Positions 7,912 through 15,188 of a DNA stretch of 42,645 bases are shown piece by piece. The stretch's first letter is position 1; every line of letters begins with the position of its first letter. The stretch is taken from NCBI GenBank assembly GCA_002841945.1, contig PHBI01000035.1, positions 1 through 42,645 of the forward strand, read 5' to 3'. The DNA is from Deltaproteobacteria bacterium HGW-Deltaproteobacteria-14 (GTDB taxonomy: Bacteria > Myxococcota_A > UBA9042 > PHBI01). Position numbers and translations under genes: made by a program. The notes below the pieces were generated by a model. That model was not told the DNA's origin and did not search any database. It saw nothing but the letters and a program-made list of their open reading frames with translations.

Positions 7912-9132
7912 TCAGTCCAGGCCCTGCTGCTTCAGCGCGCGCAGCCGCAGCCGCAGCGCGTTGATGCGGATGAAGCCCTCGGCGTCCTGCTGATCGTAGA
8001 CCGTGTCCTTCTCGAAGGTCGCGAACGAGTACGAGTACAGCGAGTTCGGGCTCTTGCGGCCGATCAGCGTGGCGTTGCCCTTGTAGAGGCGCAGCTTGGC
8101 GACGCCGTTCACGCTCTCCTGGGTGTCGGTGATGATCTTGCGCATCAGCGTGCACTCGGGGCTGAACCAGTAGCCGCGGTAGATGAGGGCGGCGTAGCGC
8201 GGGATCATGCTGTCGCGAAACAGCATCACCTCGCGGTCCATCGCCAGGCTCTCGATCGCGCGGTGGGCGACGTGCAGCAGCGTCACGCCCGGGGTCTCGT
8301 AGACGCCGCGGGACTTGATGCCCACGTAGCGGTTCTCGACGAGGTCCACGCGGCCGATGCCGTGGCGACCGCCGTACTTGTTGAGCTTCTCGAGCAGCTT
8401 CTGCGGCCCGAGCTCCTCGTCGTTGACCGCGACCGGGAGCCCCTTCTCGAAGGTTATCGTGATCTCCTCGGGCTCGTCCGGCGCCTGCAGCACCGGGGTG
8501 GTGAGCAGGTAGGTGTCGAGCGGCGGCTCGTTCCACGGGTTCTCGAGGATGCCGCCCTCGAAGCTCACGTGCATGATGTTGCGGTCGATCGAGAAGGGCT
8601 TCTCCGCGGTGGAGAGCACCGGGATCCCGTGCTTCTTCGCGTAGGCGATAAGGTCGGTGCGGCCCTTCATGTCCCAGAAGCGCCAGGGGGCCATCACCCG
8701 GATGTGCGGGTTGACCCCGTAGCTCGCGAGCTCGAAGCGGATCTGGTCGTTGCCCTTGCCGGTCGCGCCGTGGGCGATCGCGTCGGCGCCGTACTCGAGG
8801 GCCACCTCGGCGAGGCGCTTGCCGATGAGCGGCCGCGCGAGCGAGGTGCCCATCAGGTAGGTGCCCTCGTAGACGGCGTTCGCCTGGACCGCCGGAAAGA
8901 CGAAGTCGCGCACGAACTCCTCGGTCAGGTCCTCGATGACCGCGGCGGAGGCGCCGGTGCGCTTCGCCTTCTCCTCGAGGCCGTCGAGCTCTTCCTGCTG
9001 GCCGACGTCCGCCGTGTAGCAGATCACCTCGCAGCCGAAGGTCTCCTTCAGCCAGGTGAGCATCACGGAGGTATCCAGCCCACCGGAGTACGCCAACACA
9101 ATCTTCTTCACGTCGCCAAACTTCTCGAGCAA
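7912..9132 (-). CDS. argG: Argininosuccinate synthase
   Basis: A 406-residue cytoplasmic enzyme joining citrulline and aspartate with ATP, the penultimate step of arginine synthesis. The ATP-pyrophosphatase motif 'AYSGGLDTS' is at about residues 14-22. Other signatures include 'GTSLARPLIGK', 'HGATGKGNDQ.RFE' and 'ENPWNEPP'. Start choice: TTG at 9132 has GAGGTGGG just upstream and gives the usual short N-terminus before the P-loop. A GTG at 9111 and a TTG at 9192 are alternatives. The window holds no other arginine gene, so argG is separated from argH and the rest of the pathway. Confidence 0.95.
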   Translation of the reverse strand: MLEKFGDVKKIVLAYSGGLDTSVMLTWLKETFGCEVICYTADVGQQEELDGLEEKAKRTGASAAVIEDLTEEFVRDFVFPAVQANAVYEGTYLMGTSLARPLIGKRLAEVALEYGADAIAHGATGKGNDQIRFELASYGVNPHIRVMAPWRFWDMKGRTDLIAYAKKHGIPVLSTAEKPFSIDRNIMHVSFEGGILENPWNEPPLDTYLLTTPVLQAPDEPEEITITFEKGLPVAVNDEELGPQKLLEKLNKYGGRHGIGRVDLVENRYVGIKSRGVYETPGVTLLHVAHRAIESLAMDREVMLFRDSMIPRYAALIYRGYWFSPECTLMRKIITDTQESVNGVAKLRLYKGNATLIGRKSPNSLYSYSFATFEKDTVYDQQDAEGFIRINALRLRLRALKQQGLD

Positions 9133-9179
9133 CTGCCCACCTCGTTCCACCGGGAAAGGTCGCCTTTTCGGGTACGCCA

Positions 9180-9196
9180 GGGGTTTTCGCAACCCC
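9180..9196 (-). terminator. Small hairpin between exonuclease-WYL gene and argG
   Basis: GGGGTT and AACCCC flank a 5-nt loop (TTCGC on the + strand). The hairpin lies 60 bp after the exonuclease-WYL stop and about 50 bp before argG on the same strand. It may be a weak terminator or a leader hairpin; there is no U-tract. Confidence 0.3.
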
Positions 9197-9256
9197 TTAC
9201 TTGCGCCTCGGTCACCGACACGCCCGGCGGCAGCCTCGAACCCCGCGCCGCGCGCG

Positions 9257-10111
9257 TCAACCGTGAGGCATCACCCGCGCGATGCGATCGCAGCGGAAGG
9301 TCTTCGCCGCGTCGTCGAGGTGGCACCACGCGCGCAGGTGCGCCACCCCGCGCAGCGCGAAGAGCGCGAGCGGCGTGACCGGGCGCACGCTCCGGCCCTT
9401 GCTGCCGCCGTGGTATTGGATGTCGATCCGGAGCTGCTCGGCGATCGCGCTCTCGAGCGGGCGCAGCCGATCGGGCACCGACACGACGAACTCCTCGGGC
9501 GCCGGGACCTCGACGCCGCCGCTGACCCCGAGGTCCGAGAAGGTGTGCGCTCCTGTGCGCTGCACACAGACCCGAAAGAGGTTGCGCGTGTGCAGCGCAT
9601 CGGCCACCGCGCGGTGAAACACCATCTCGCCGGGGTCGTCCACGGCGATGAAATGCCGCAACGCAGCGAGCCCATATTTGGGCGCCTCGGGCAGCGCGCG
9701 GCGCGCGAGCTCGAGGGTACACACGAAGGGGTGCGTGGGCACCTCGAGGCCGAGGCGGGACGCCTCCGAGACGAGGTAGGCGAGATCCGACCACGCGCAG
9801 TGCGCGAGCACGACCACCCGCTCGGGGTCGCCCAGGAAGTCCAGCAGCGCGGGCCACACCTCGGCGAGCCCGGGCTTGCCCTGCACCATGGCGTCGTCGA
9901 TGCCGGTCAGGCGGCTCACGACCTCGGGGATGCGCAGCCCGGGATCGACGAGGGCCTCGAACACCGGCCCGGGGATCACCTGGCCGTCCGGCCCGATCCG
10001 AAAGCGCACGGCCCCGATCTCGACGATGCGGTCGTGGCCGTGGGCGACGCCGGTGGCTTCGAGGTCGAGGGCGACCAGGTCGAGGTCGCGGAGCGGGCGG
10101 GTGGGGAACAT
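9257..10111 (-). CDS. DEDDh 3'-5' exonuclease fused to a C-terminal WYL domain
   Basis: A 284-residue protein with two modules. Residues about 10-180 are a DnaQ-like exonuclease: Asp16 and Glu18 in 'ALDLEATG' (motif I), an Asp in 'LAHCAWSDLAYL' near 108 (motif II), and 'HRAVADALHT' near 167-172 supplying the His and last Asp (motif III). All DEDDh residues appear present, so it should be active on 3' ends. Residues about 205-284 resemble a WYL domain: an 'I.Y.GGSKG...R.V.PL.L' strand pattern, 'AHLRAWCHLDDAAKTFRCDRIARV' ending. WYL domains bind nucleic acid or nucleotide-like ligands and usually sit in transcription regulators. No HTH is present. The ATG at 10111 fits. The role is unknown; DNA or RNA turnover under ligand control is a guess. 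Confidence 0.8.
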   Translation of the reverse strand: MFPTRPLRDLDLVALDLEATGVAHGHDRIVEIGAVRFRIGPDGQVIPGPVFEALVDPGLRIPEVVSRLTGIDDAMVQGKPGLAEVWPALLDFLGDPERVVVLAHCAWSDLAYLVSEASRLGLEVPTHPFVCTLELARRALPEAPKYGLAALRHFIAVDDPGEMVFHRAVADALHTRNLFRVCVQRTGAHTFSDLGVSGGVEVPAPEEFVVSVPDRLRPLESAIAEQLRIDIQYHGGSKGRSVRPVTPLALFALRGVAHLRAWCHLDDAAKTFRCDRIARVMPHG

Positions 10112-10360
10112 CGGGCCGCGATGCTACCCGAATCCGCGGCGGGGTCGAACCCCGAGTCGCTTCGCCGACCGGCGGCCCCCGACGCGAGCCGACGCTTGCT
10201 GCCGGGCGACGCCCGTGTTAGGCGCCGTCGTGATGACGCGCCAGCTCCTCGTGGCCCTGGTGGGGCCGGCCCTGGACGCCGTGCCGAGATGCGACTTCGG
10301 CGCGCTGCGGGTCGATCCCCTCCCCCGCCCCCAACCTCCCCGCCGATCGCTCGAGGCCGA

Positions 10361-11521
10361 ATGAGCAAGCGCACCCTCGCGATCCTGTTCGGCGCCCTCG
10401 CGCTCATCGGGTTGGCCGACGCCTCGTACATGGCGTGGGACCACTACCAGCACGCGATCGACCCCGCCTATGGCGGCGGGCTGTGCGGGGTCGAGAGCGG
10501 CTGCGACATCTCGCGCGGCGCCTCCGGCGAGATCCTGAACGGGATCCTGACCCACGGGGTGCCCTTGGCCGTCATCGCGATGGCCTTCTACGTCGCGTTC
10601 CTGCTGACGACGTTCTTCCGCCTGCGTCGGCCCGACGACCGCGCGCCCGCACGGGTCCAACTCGGCCTCGCGGCGTTGGCCGTCGTCTACTCCCTGTCGC
10701 TGGCCACCTACTCGCTGATCGTCCAGGGCACGCTCTGCAAGCTGTGCGCGGTCATGTACGTGGTGAACATCCTGCTCCTCGGGGTGGCGTGGCGCGGCCT
10801 GGGGGAACCCATCGGGACCTGGCTGCGGCGGGTCTGGGGCGCGATCCCGAGGCTCACGACGGTGGCGATGACGGCGACGTTCATAGCGGCCACGGTGGCG
10901 ATCTACGCGCTCTACGCGCTGCGCGTCGACAGCGTGCTCGCGGCCCGCATCGACACCCCGGTGACGACGCTGCGGACCGAGGGCCGCCCGTCGAAGGGGC
11001 CGGCCGACGCGCCGGTGCAGCTCGTCGAGATCGCGGATCTCGAGTGCCCGCACTGCGGCCACCTCTTCAACGCGGTCGAGGAGGTGGCGGCGGCGCGCCC
11101 CGACGATCTGCGCGTGACCTTCGTGCACTTCCCCCTCGACAAGGCGTGTAACCCTGCGTTGAAACAGGACTTCCACAGGAACGCCTGCTGGCTCGCGCGG
11201 GTCGCCGACTGCGCCGGGCGTCAGGGGAAGTTCTTCGAGGCGACCAAGATCCTGTTCGAGCGCCAGCGGGCGGGCAGCAACAACGACGAGCTGCTCGGTC
11301 TGATCGCGGAGCTCGGGGTGGATCGCGCGGGGCTAGAGGCCTGCGTCGCCTCGGAGGAGACGGCCAAGCGCATCCTCGCCGACATCCAGCAAGGGCTCGA
11401 CCTGGAGATCAGCGGCACGCCGGTCTTCTTCATCAACGGGCACCGCCTGTCCGGCGCGCGCTCGCCCAAGGTCCTCAACGAGCTGATCGACCAGGCGATG
11501 AAGGAAGCGGCCACCCGATGA
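10361..11521 (+). CDS. VKOR-DsbA fusion protein (disulfide bond formation)
   Basis: A 386-residue membrane protein joining both halves of an oxidative folding pathway. Residues about 1-190 form a VKOR-type domain with several membrane helices, the loop cysteines Cys42 and Cys48, and the active-site pair CKLC (126-129) facing quinone. Residues about 205-386 form a periplasmic thioredoxin-fold domain with CPHC (229-232) and a later 'SGTPVFFINGH' cis-Pro loop, as in DsbA/DsbG-like thiol oxidases. It probably oxidises exported proteins and passes the electrons to quinone. That suits a genome whose exported proteins are so Cys-rich (see 27866-33134). The ATG at 10361 begins the natural protein; the much longer open frame upstream is non-coding. 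The stop overlaps murI by 4 bp. Confidence 0.9.
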   Translation: MSKRTLAILFGALALIGLADASYMAWDHYQHAIDPAYGGGLCGVESGCDISRGASGEILNGILTHGVPLAVIAMAFYVAFLLTTFFRLRRPDDRAPARVQLGLAALAVVYSLSLATYSLIVQGTLCKLCAVMYVVNILLLGVAWRGLGEPIGTWLRRVWGAIPRLTTVAMTATFIAATVAIYALYALRVDSVLAARIDTPVTTLRTEGRPSKGPADAPVQLVEIADLECPHCGHLFNAVEEVAAARPDDLRVTFVHFPLDKACNPALKQDFHRNACWLARVADCAGRQGKFFEATKILFERQRAGSNNDELLGLIAELGVDRAGLEACVASEETAKRILADIQQGLDLEISGTPVFFINGHRLSGARSPKVLNELIDQAMKEAATR

Positions 11522-12333
11522 CGGCTCACAAGGCGGCGATCGGCGTCTTCGACTCGGGCATCGGTGGGCTCACGGTCGCCGCCGAGATCGTGCGGCGGCT
11601 GCCGAACGAGGACGTCATCTACCTCGGCGACACCGCCCGGCTGCCCTACGGGACGAAGTCGGCGGCGACGGTGGTGCGCTACGCCGAGCGGGCCGTCGAG
11701 CTGCTCATGCGCTACCCGATCAAGCTCGTGGTGATCGCGTGCAACACGGCCTCCGCCTATGCGCTCGAGCCGCTGCGCGCGGCCTCCGAGCTCCCGGTCC
11801 TCGGGGTCATCGCCCCCGGCGCGCGCGCCGCAGCCGCGGCCACGCGGGGTGGGCCGATCGCTGTCACGGGGACCGAGGCGACGATCCGCTCGCAGGCCTA
11901 CCAGAAGGCGCTCGGGGCGCTGCTCCCGGGGACGACGCTGCACGCGACCCCGTGGCCGCTCCTGGTCCCCCTCGCCGAGGAGGGCTGGGTCGACCACCCG
12001 GTGAGCCGCCTGACGCTGAGGACCTACCTCGCGCCCTTCGTCGAGCTCGGCGTCGACACGCTGGTCCTCGGCTGCACCCACTACCCGGTGTTCAAGCCGC
12101 TCATCCGGCAGATCCTGGCCGAGGACTTCGGCGGCTATCCGCTGGCGCTGGTCGACTCGGCCGAGGCGGTCACCGACGAGCTCGCCGCGCTGCTCGACGA
12201 GCGCGACCTGCACGCCCCGACCCGGGACGGCCGCCGCTCGTTCTTCTGCACCGACGCCCCGGAGCGCTTCGGCCGAGTGGGCACGACGTTCTTCGAGGGC
12301 GAGGTCGCGCCGGTCTTCCCGGTCGACCTCTAA
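11518..12333 (+). CDS. murI: Glutamate racemase
   Basis: A 271-residue cytoplasmic enzyme converting L- to D-glutamate for peptidoglycan. Motifs are complete: 'GVFDSGIGGLTV' with Asp12, 'IACNTASA' with catalytic Cys75, and 'LGCTHYP' with catalytic Cys186. 'GDTARLPYG' is also typical. Length is normal. The ATG at 11518 overlaps the stop of the VKOR-DsbA gene (ATGA), so the two are probably co-translated. The next gene, a lipoprotein, starts 28 bp downstream on the same strand. Confidence 0.95.
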   Translation: MTAHKAAIGVFDSGIGGLTVAAEIVRRLPNEDVIYLGDTARLPYGTKSAATVVRYAERAVELLMRYPIKLVVIACNTASAYALEPLRAASELPVLGVIAPGARAAAAATRGGPIAVTGTEATIRSQAYQKALGALLPGTTLHATPWPLLVPLAEEGWVDHPVSRLTLRTYLAPFVELGVDTLVLGCTHYPVFKPLIRQILAEDFGGYPLALVDSAEAVTDELAALLDERDLHAPTRDGRRSFFCTDAPERFGRVGTTFFEGEVAPVFPVDL

Positions 12334-12361
12334 CCGCCCGCCGTTCGCTCCGGAGCCGTTC

Positions 12362-12919
12362 ATGCGCCGCCACCTCCCCGGACTCGCCGTCCTCGCCGCA
12401 GCGCTGCTGACCTCGGGCTGCGTTTCGATGTCGTATCGCCCGCAGAGCACGCCGTTCGTGAAGATCGTGCAGATCGACGGGATGCAGAAGTTCCGCGTCG
12501 GCGACACCGACTACAGCGGCGGGCTCGCGGGCGGCCTCGACGGCGCCGTCAAGGACGTACCCGAGGCGCTGGCCCACGCCGACGACGCGGAGTCGGACGC
12601 GCTGACCGGGCTCGTCCTGACGATCATCGGCGCGGTGCTCGTCGGGCTCGGCACGGCGGGCCTGTCGGCGTCCGCGGCGGAGTCCGACATCTACGGGTCC
12701 GACAGCGGCACCTTCAGCGCCGTCTTCATGGTCGGGGGCCTGGCGACGTCCATCGCCGCCATGTTCGAGCTCAGCTCGGCCACGGCGCATCAGATCGACG
12801 CCATCAACATCTACAACGACACCATGTGGCTGCGGCTGATGGACGGGCAGCCCGGAGCGGCGCCGGGGCTGCCGCCGCTGGCCCCGCTCGACCCCGGCAC
12901 AGCTGATCCCGAGCCCTGA
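12362..12919 (+). CDS. Lipoprotein with two hydrophobic segments
   Basis: A 185-residue predicted lipoprotein: basic N-terminus, hydrophobic core and TSGC lipobox (Cys20). Two glycine/alanine-rich hydrophobic segments at about 80-104 and 119-139 resemble a membrane hairpin. The C-terminus is Pro/Ala-rich. No family is recognised. It follows murI by 28 bp on the same strand and may be in that operon. Confidence 0.75.
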   Translation: MRRHLPGLAVLAAALLTSGCVSMSYRPQSTPFVKIVQIDGMQKFRVGDTDYSGGLAGGLDGAVKDVPEALAHADDAESDALTGLVLTIIGAVLVGLGTAGLSASAAESDIYGSDSGTFSAVFMVGGLATSIAAMFELSSATAHQIDAINIYNDTMWLRLMDGQPGAAPGLPPLAPLDPGTADPEP

Positions 12920-13001
12920 GCGCGGGCGGATCGGCGCCCCCTCCGAGCGAGCGTGCGGGCTTCGCGGGCGAGCGGCGACGCCGACCCACCGGCAGCACCT
13001 C

Positions 13002-13277
13002 GTGAAGGACTGCCAGGACTCCCTCATCAACTCCGAGTGGGGCACCGCCTACACGCGCGACGAGCTCCCCGACGGCAGCCTCGTGAACTCGACGGTGTCG
13101 CTGTTCCCCTGGGCGCCGTCGCGCCTCTACTGCGACCTCAACGACTCGACCCTGCGCGCGACCGCGGTGACCTTCGAGAACACCGGGAACATCCCCATCA
13201 TGGCGCTCTGGGGCGGCGACTCCGGCGACGGGGGCGAGTTCTCCACCTTCCGCATCAGCGCCTACTACGCCCGCTGA
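13002..13277 (+). CDS. Small orphan ORF, possibly a 3' gene remnant
   Basis: A 91-residue frame from GTG 13002. Codon use looks genuine: nearly every codon ends in G or C, and the product is ordinary protein rather than Arg/Pro-rich noise. It contains two Cys, many Ser/Asp/Gly, and ends 'STFRISAYYAR', suggesting a beta-rich extracellular domain. There is no ribosome-binding site before the GTG and no signal peptide. The frame stays open upstream into the preceding gene without another good start. It could be a short gene translated by coupling, or the 3' remnant of a larger secreted protein whose 5' part was deleted. Function unknown. Confidence 0.5.
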   Translation: MKDCQDSLINSEWGTAYTRDELPDGSLVNSTVSLFPWAPSRLYCDLNDSTLRATAVTFENTGNIPIMALWGGDSGDGGEFSTFRISAYYAR

Positions 13278-13292
13278 CGCCCCGCCCGCTGA

Positions 13293-13324
13293 TACATGAT
13301 CAGCGTTGATCAATCTTGATCATG
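13293..13324. repeat. Symmetric array of three GATC palindromes
   Basis: The 32-bp element reads ACATGATCA - 4 nt - TTGATCAA - 2 nt - TGATCATGT and is symmetric as a whole. The three GATC cores are at 13298-13301, 13308-13311 and 13318-13321, spaced 10 bp apart. The centre is the octamer found three times at 2944-2973. It lies between the orphan ORF and the convergent activator gene, overlapping the latter's stop codon. The outer arms could also form a stem, so a terminator role is possible. Confidence 0.65.
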
Positions 13325-14906
13325 TCGTCGCGTGGTGGGCGCGGGCGGTGCCGAGGCCGAGCTTCTTCATGCGACTCACGAGCGTGCTCGGGTGGATGTC
13401 GAGGAGCTCGGCCGCGCCACCCTCACCGTAGACCTTGCCGCCGGTCTTCGTCAGGGCGCGACTGATGTGTCGCCGCTCGGCCTCCTCGAGGGTCACGATC
13501 TCGTCGACCTCGATCTTGGCGGGCCCGCGCAGGGCCTTGGGGATCGCGCGCGCCGCGTGGAAGTCGAGGGCGCCGTCCGCGCTCAGGATCGTGGCGCGCT
13601 CGAGGGCGTTGACCAGCTCGCGCACGTTGCCGCGCCACTCGCGCCCCTCGAGATCGGTGACGTTGCGCCGCGTCAGGCGCCACGGCCCTTGGCCGCGCTT
13701 CTCGGCCAGATCGGACAGCACCCGCTCGGCGATGACGCCGACGTCCTCGCGCCGCGCACGCAGCGGCGGGAGGTGGATCGGGAAGACCGCGAGCCGATAA
13801 TAGAGGTCCTCGCGGAAGCGCCGCTTGGCGCACGCGTCGAGCAGATCGACGTTGGTCGCCGCGATGACCCGGACGTCGACCCGCACGGTGCGGTCGCTGC
13901 CGACCGGCTCGAAGGAGCCGTCCTGGAGCACGCGCAGCAGCTTCGACTGCAGATCGAGCGGCAGCTCGCCCACCTCGTCGAGCAGCAGCGTCCCGCCGTT
14001 GGCGGCCTGAAAGCGCCCGATGCGGTTGGAGCGGGCGCCGGTGAAGGCCCCCTTCACGTGCCCGAAGAGCTCGCTCTCGATGAGCCCCGCCGGGAGCGAG
14101 GCGCAGTTGATGCTGACCATCGGCTCGCCGGCCCGGGCGCTCCACTCGTGGATCGCGTGCGCCAGCACCTCCTTGCCGGTCCCGGTCTCGCCGGTGAGCA
14201 GCACCGGGGTGTCCCCCGGGGCGACCTGCTGGGCCAGGCGCGACACGTGTCGCATCGCGGCAGAGGGGAGCGCGGTGATGTTGTCGCCGGCCGAGCGGCT
14301 CCCGTGGACCTTCTGGCGCAGCACCCGGTTCTGCTCGCTCAGCTGCTCCGACAGGCGCTCGAGCTGCACCGACTGCTCCCCGTAGCACATCACCAGCGCC
14401 AGCAGCCGACCGAACACGTCGGCGAGCTCGACGATCTCGGCCGGGTAGGCGCCGCAGACCCGACGATCGACGGTGATGACCCCGAGCAGCGACTCCTCGG
14501 CGCGCAGCGGAACCACCATGCAGGCGTGGCCGTGGGGGAGGTCGAGCAGCCCGTCGAACGGGTCACCGTCGCCGTGGGCGTGGTCGTGCTCGACGAAGGC
14601 CCGGGCGTGGCCGCTCTCGATCAGCGCCTGGATGGACGGAAACGACGCCAGCCGCAGGCGGTGGCGCCGCACCTCGGGGCTGTCGAGCGGTCCGGCGGCG
14701 ACGCGCACGACGAGGTCGTCGCCGGACAGCTCCATCACGGTCGCGAGGTCGAAGGGGATGATCGAGCCGAGGGCGTCGAGGGCGTCGATCAGGATGCTGT
14801 CGACCGCCTCGAGGGAGGTCCCGAGGCGGACGGCCGCGCCGAGGTGCCGGGTCAGGTCTTGGGTCTTCGCCGCGACGCGGCTCACGAGGTCATCACGAGA
14901 TCTCAT
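13320..14906 (-). CDS. NorR-like sigma-54 activator with GAF domain
   Basis: A 528-residue enhancer-binding protein. Residues about 30-175 form a GAF sensor domain. Residues about 205-440 form the AAA+ ATPase with Walker A GETGTGKE (239-246), the sigma-54 contact loop GAFTGA (286-291) and Walker B (306-311). A Fis-type helix-turn-helix is near the C-terminus ('[20 protein letters not shown]'). The GAF segment 115-147 matches E. coli NorR: Asp115, Asp118, His127, Cys129 and Asp147 align with NorR Asp96, Asp99, His111, Cys113 and Asp131, the iron-site residues as I recall them. The position of NorR Arg75 appears to be Ser. I infer a nitric-oxide or related redox sensor. A three-site inverted-repeat array covers its start region and recurs before the rubrerythrin gene. 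Confidence 0.9.
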   Translation of the reverse strand: MRSRDDLVSRVAAKTQDLTRHLGAAVRLGTSLEAVDSILIDALDALGSIIPFDLATVMELSGDDLVVRVAAGPLDSPEVRRHRLRLASFPSIQALIESGHARAFVEHDHAHGDGDPFDGLLDLPHGHACMVVPLRAEESLLGVITVDRRVCGAYPAEIVELADVFGRLLALVMCYGEQSVQLERLSEQLSEQNRVLRQKVHGSRSAGDNITALPSAAMRHVSRLAQQVAPGDTPVLLTGETGTGKEVLAHAIHEWSARAGEPMVSINCASLPAGLIESELFGHVKGAFTGARSNRIGRFQAANGGTLLLDEVGELPLDLQSKLLRVLQDGSFEPVGSDRTVRVDVRVIAATNVDLLDACAKRRFREDLYYRLAVFPIHLPPLRARREDVGVIAERVLSDLAEKRGQGPWRLTRRNVTDLEGREWRGNVRELVNALERATILSADGALDFHAARAIPKALRGPAKIEVDEIVTLEEAERRHISRALTKTGGKVYGEGGAAELLDIHPSTLVSRMKKLGLGTARAHHATT

Positions 14907-14956
14907 GGAGGCCTTCTACCACGAGATCTCGCGGCGATACATCACGGCATTTCCTG
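14894..14956. promoter_or_regulatory. Three-site inverted-repeat array at the activator gene start
   Basis: Three 14-bp imperfect palindromes: CACGAGATCTCATG (14894-14907, over the start codon), CACGAGATCTCGCG (14920-14933) and CACGGCATTTCCTG (14943-14956). Centre spacings are 26 and 23 bp. The same arrangement occurs at 19482-19545. The position suggests autoregulation, as NorR binds three sites beside its own gene in E. coli. A 7-bp inverted repeat (14960-14978) lies just beyond. Confidence 0.75.
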
Positions 14957-15188
14957 TTTGACGGTCCTCGCGACCGTCTGACCGAGGAGCTCCTCGAGGC
15001 GCTCTGCGGAGGTCGGAAAGCCCGTGCCCGACGGCGCGCGGACGCCGGCCGAGGGGCCGACGCGCGAGGCGGTGGAGCGACGCCGACGTCGCAGCGGTGA
15101 CGCGAGCGTCGTGAGCACACCTACTCAACCTCGCACGCAGACGCGGATGGGCTTCCTCCCCGCGTCTCCGGCCGGTAGATTGGCGTCC

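Noticed and set aside
10141..10153. GGGGTTCGACCCC on the minus strand, resembling a tRNA T-arm
   Set aside because: No matching acceptor stem, anticodon arm or CCA end could be found around it; treated as a chance hairpin.
10232..10364. 43-codon frame ending in a 4-bp overlap with the VKOR-DsbA start
   Set aside because: No ribosome site, Pro/Arg-rich end and no recognisable feature; the overlap alone is weak evidence.
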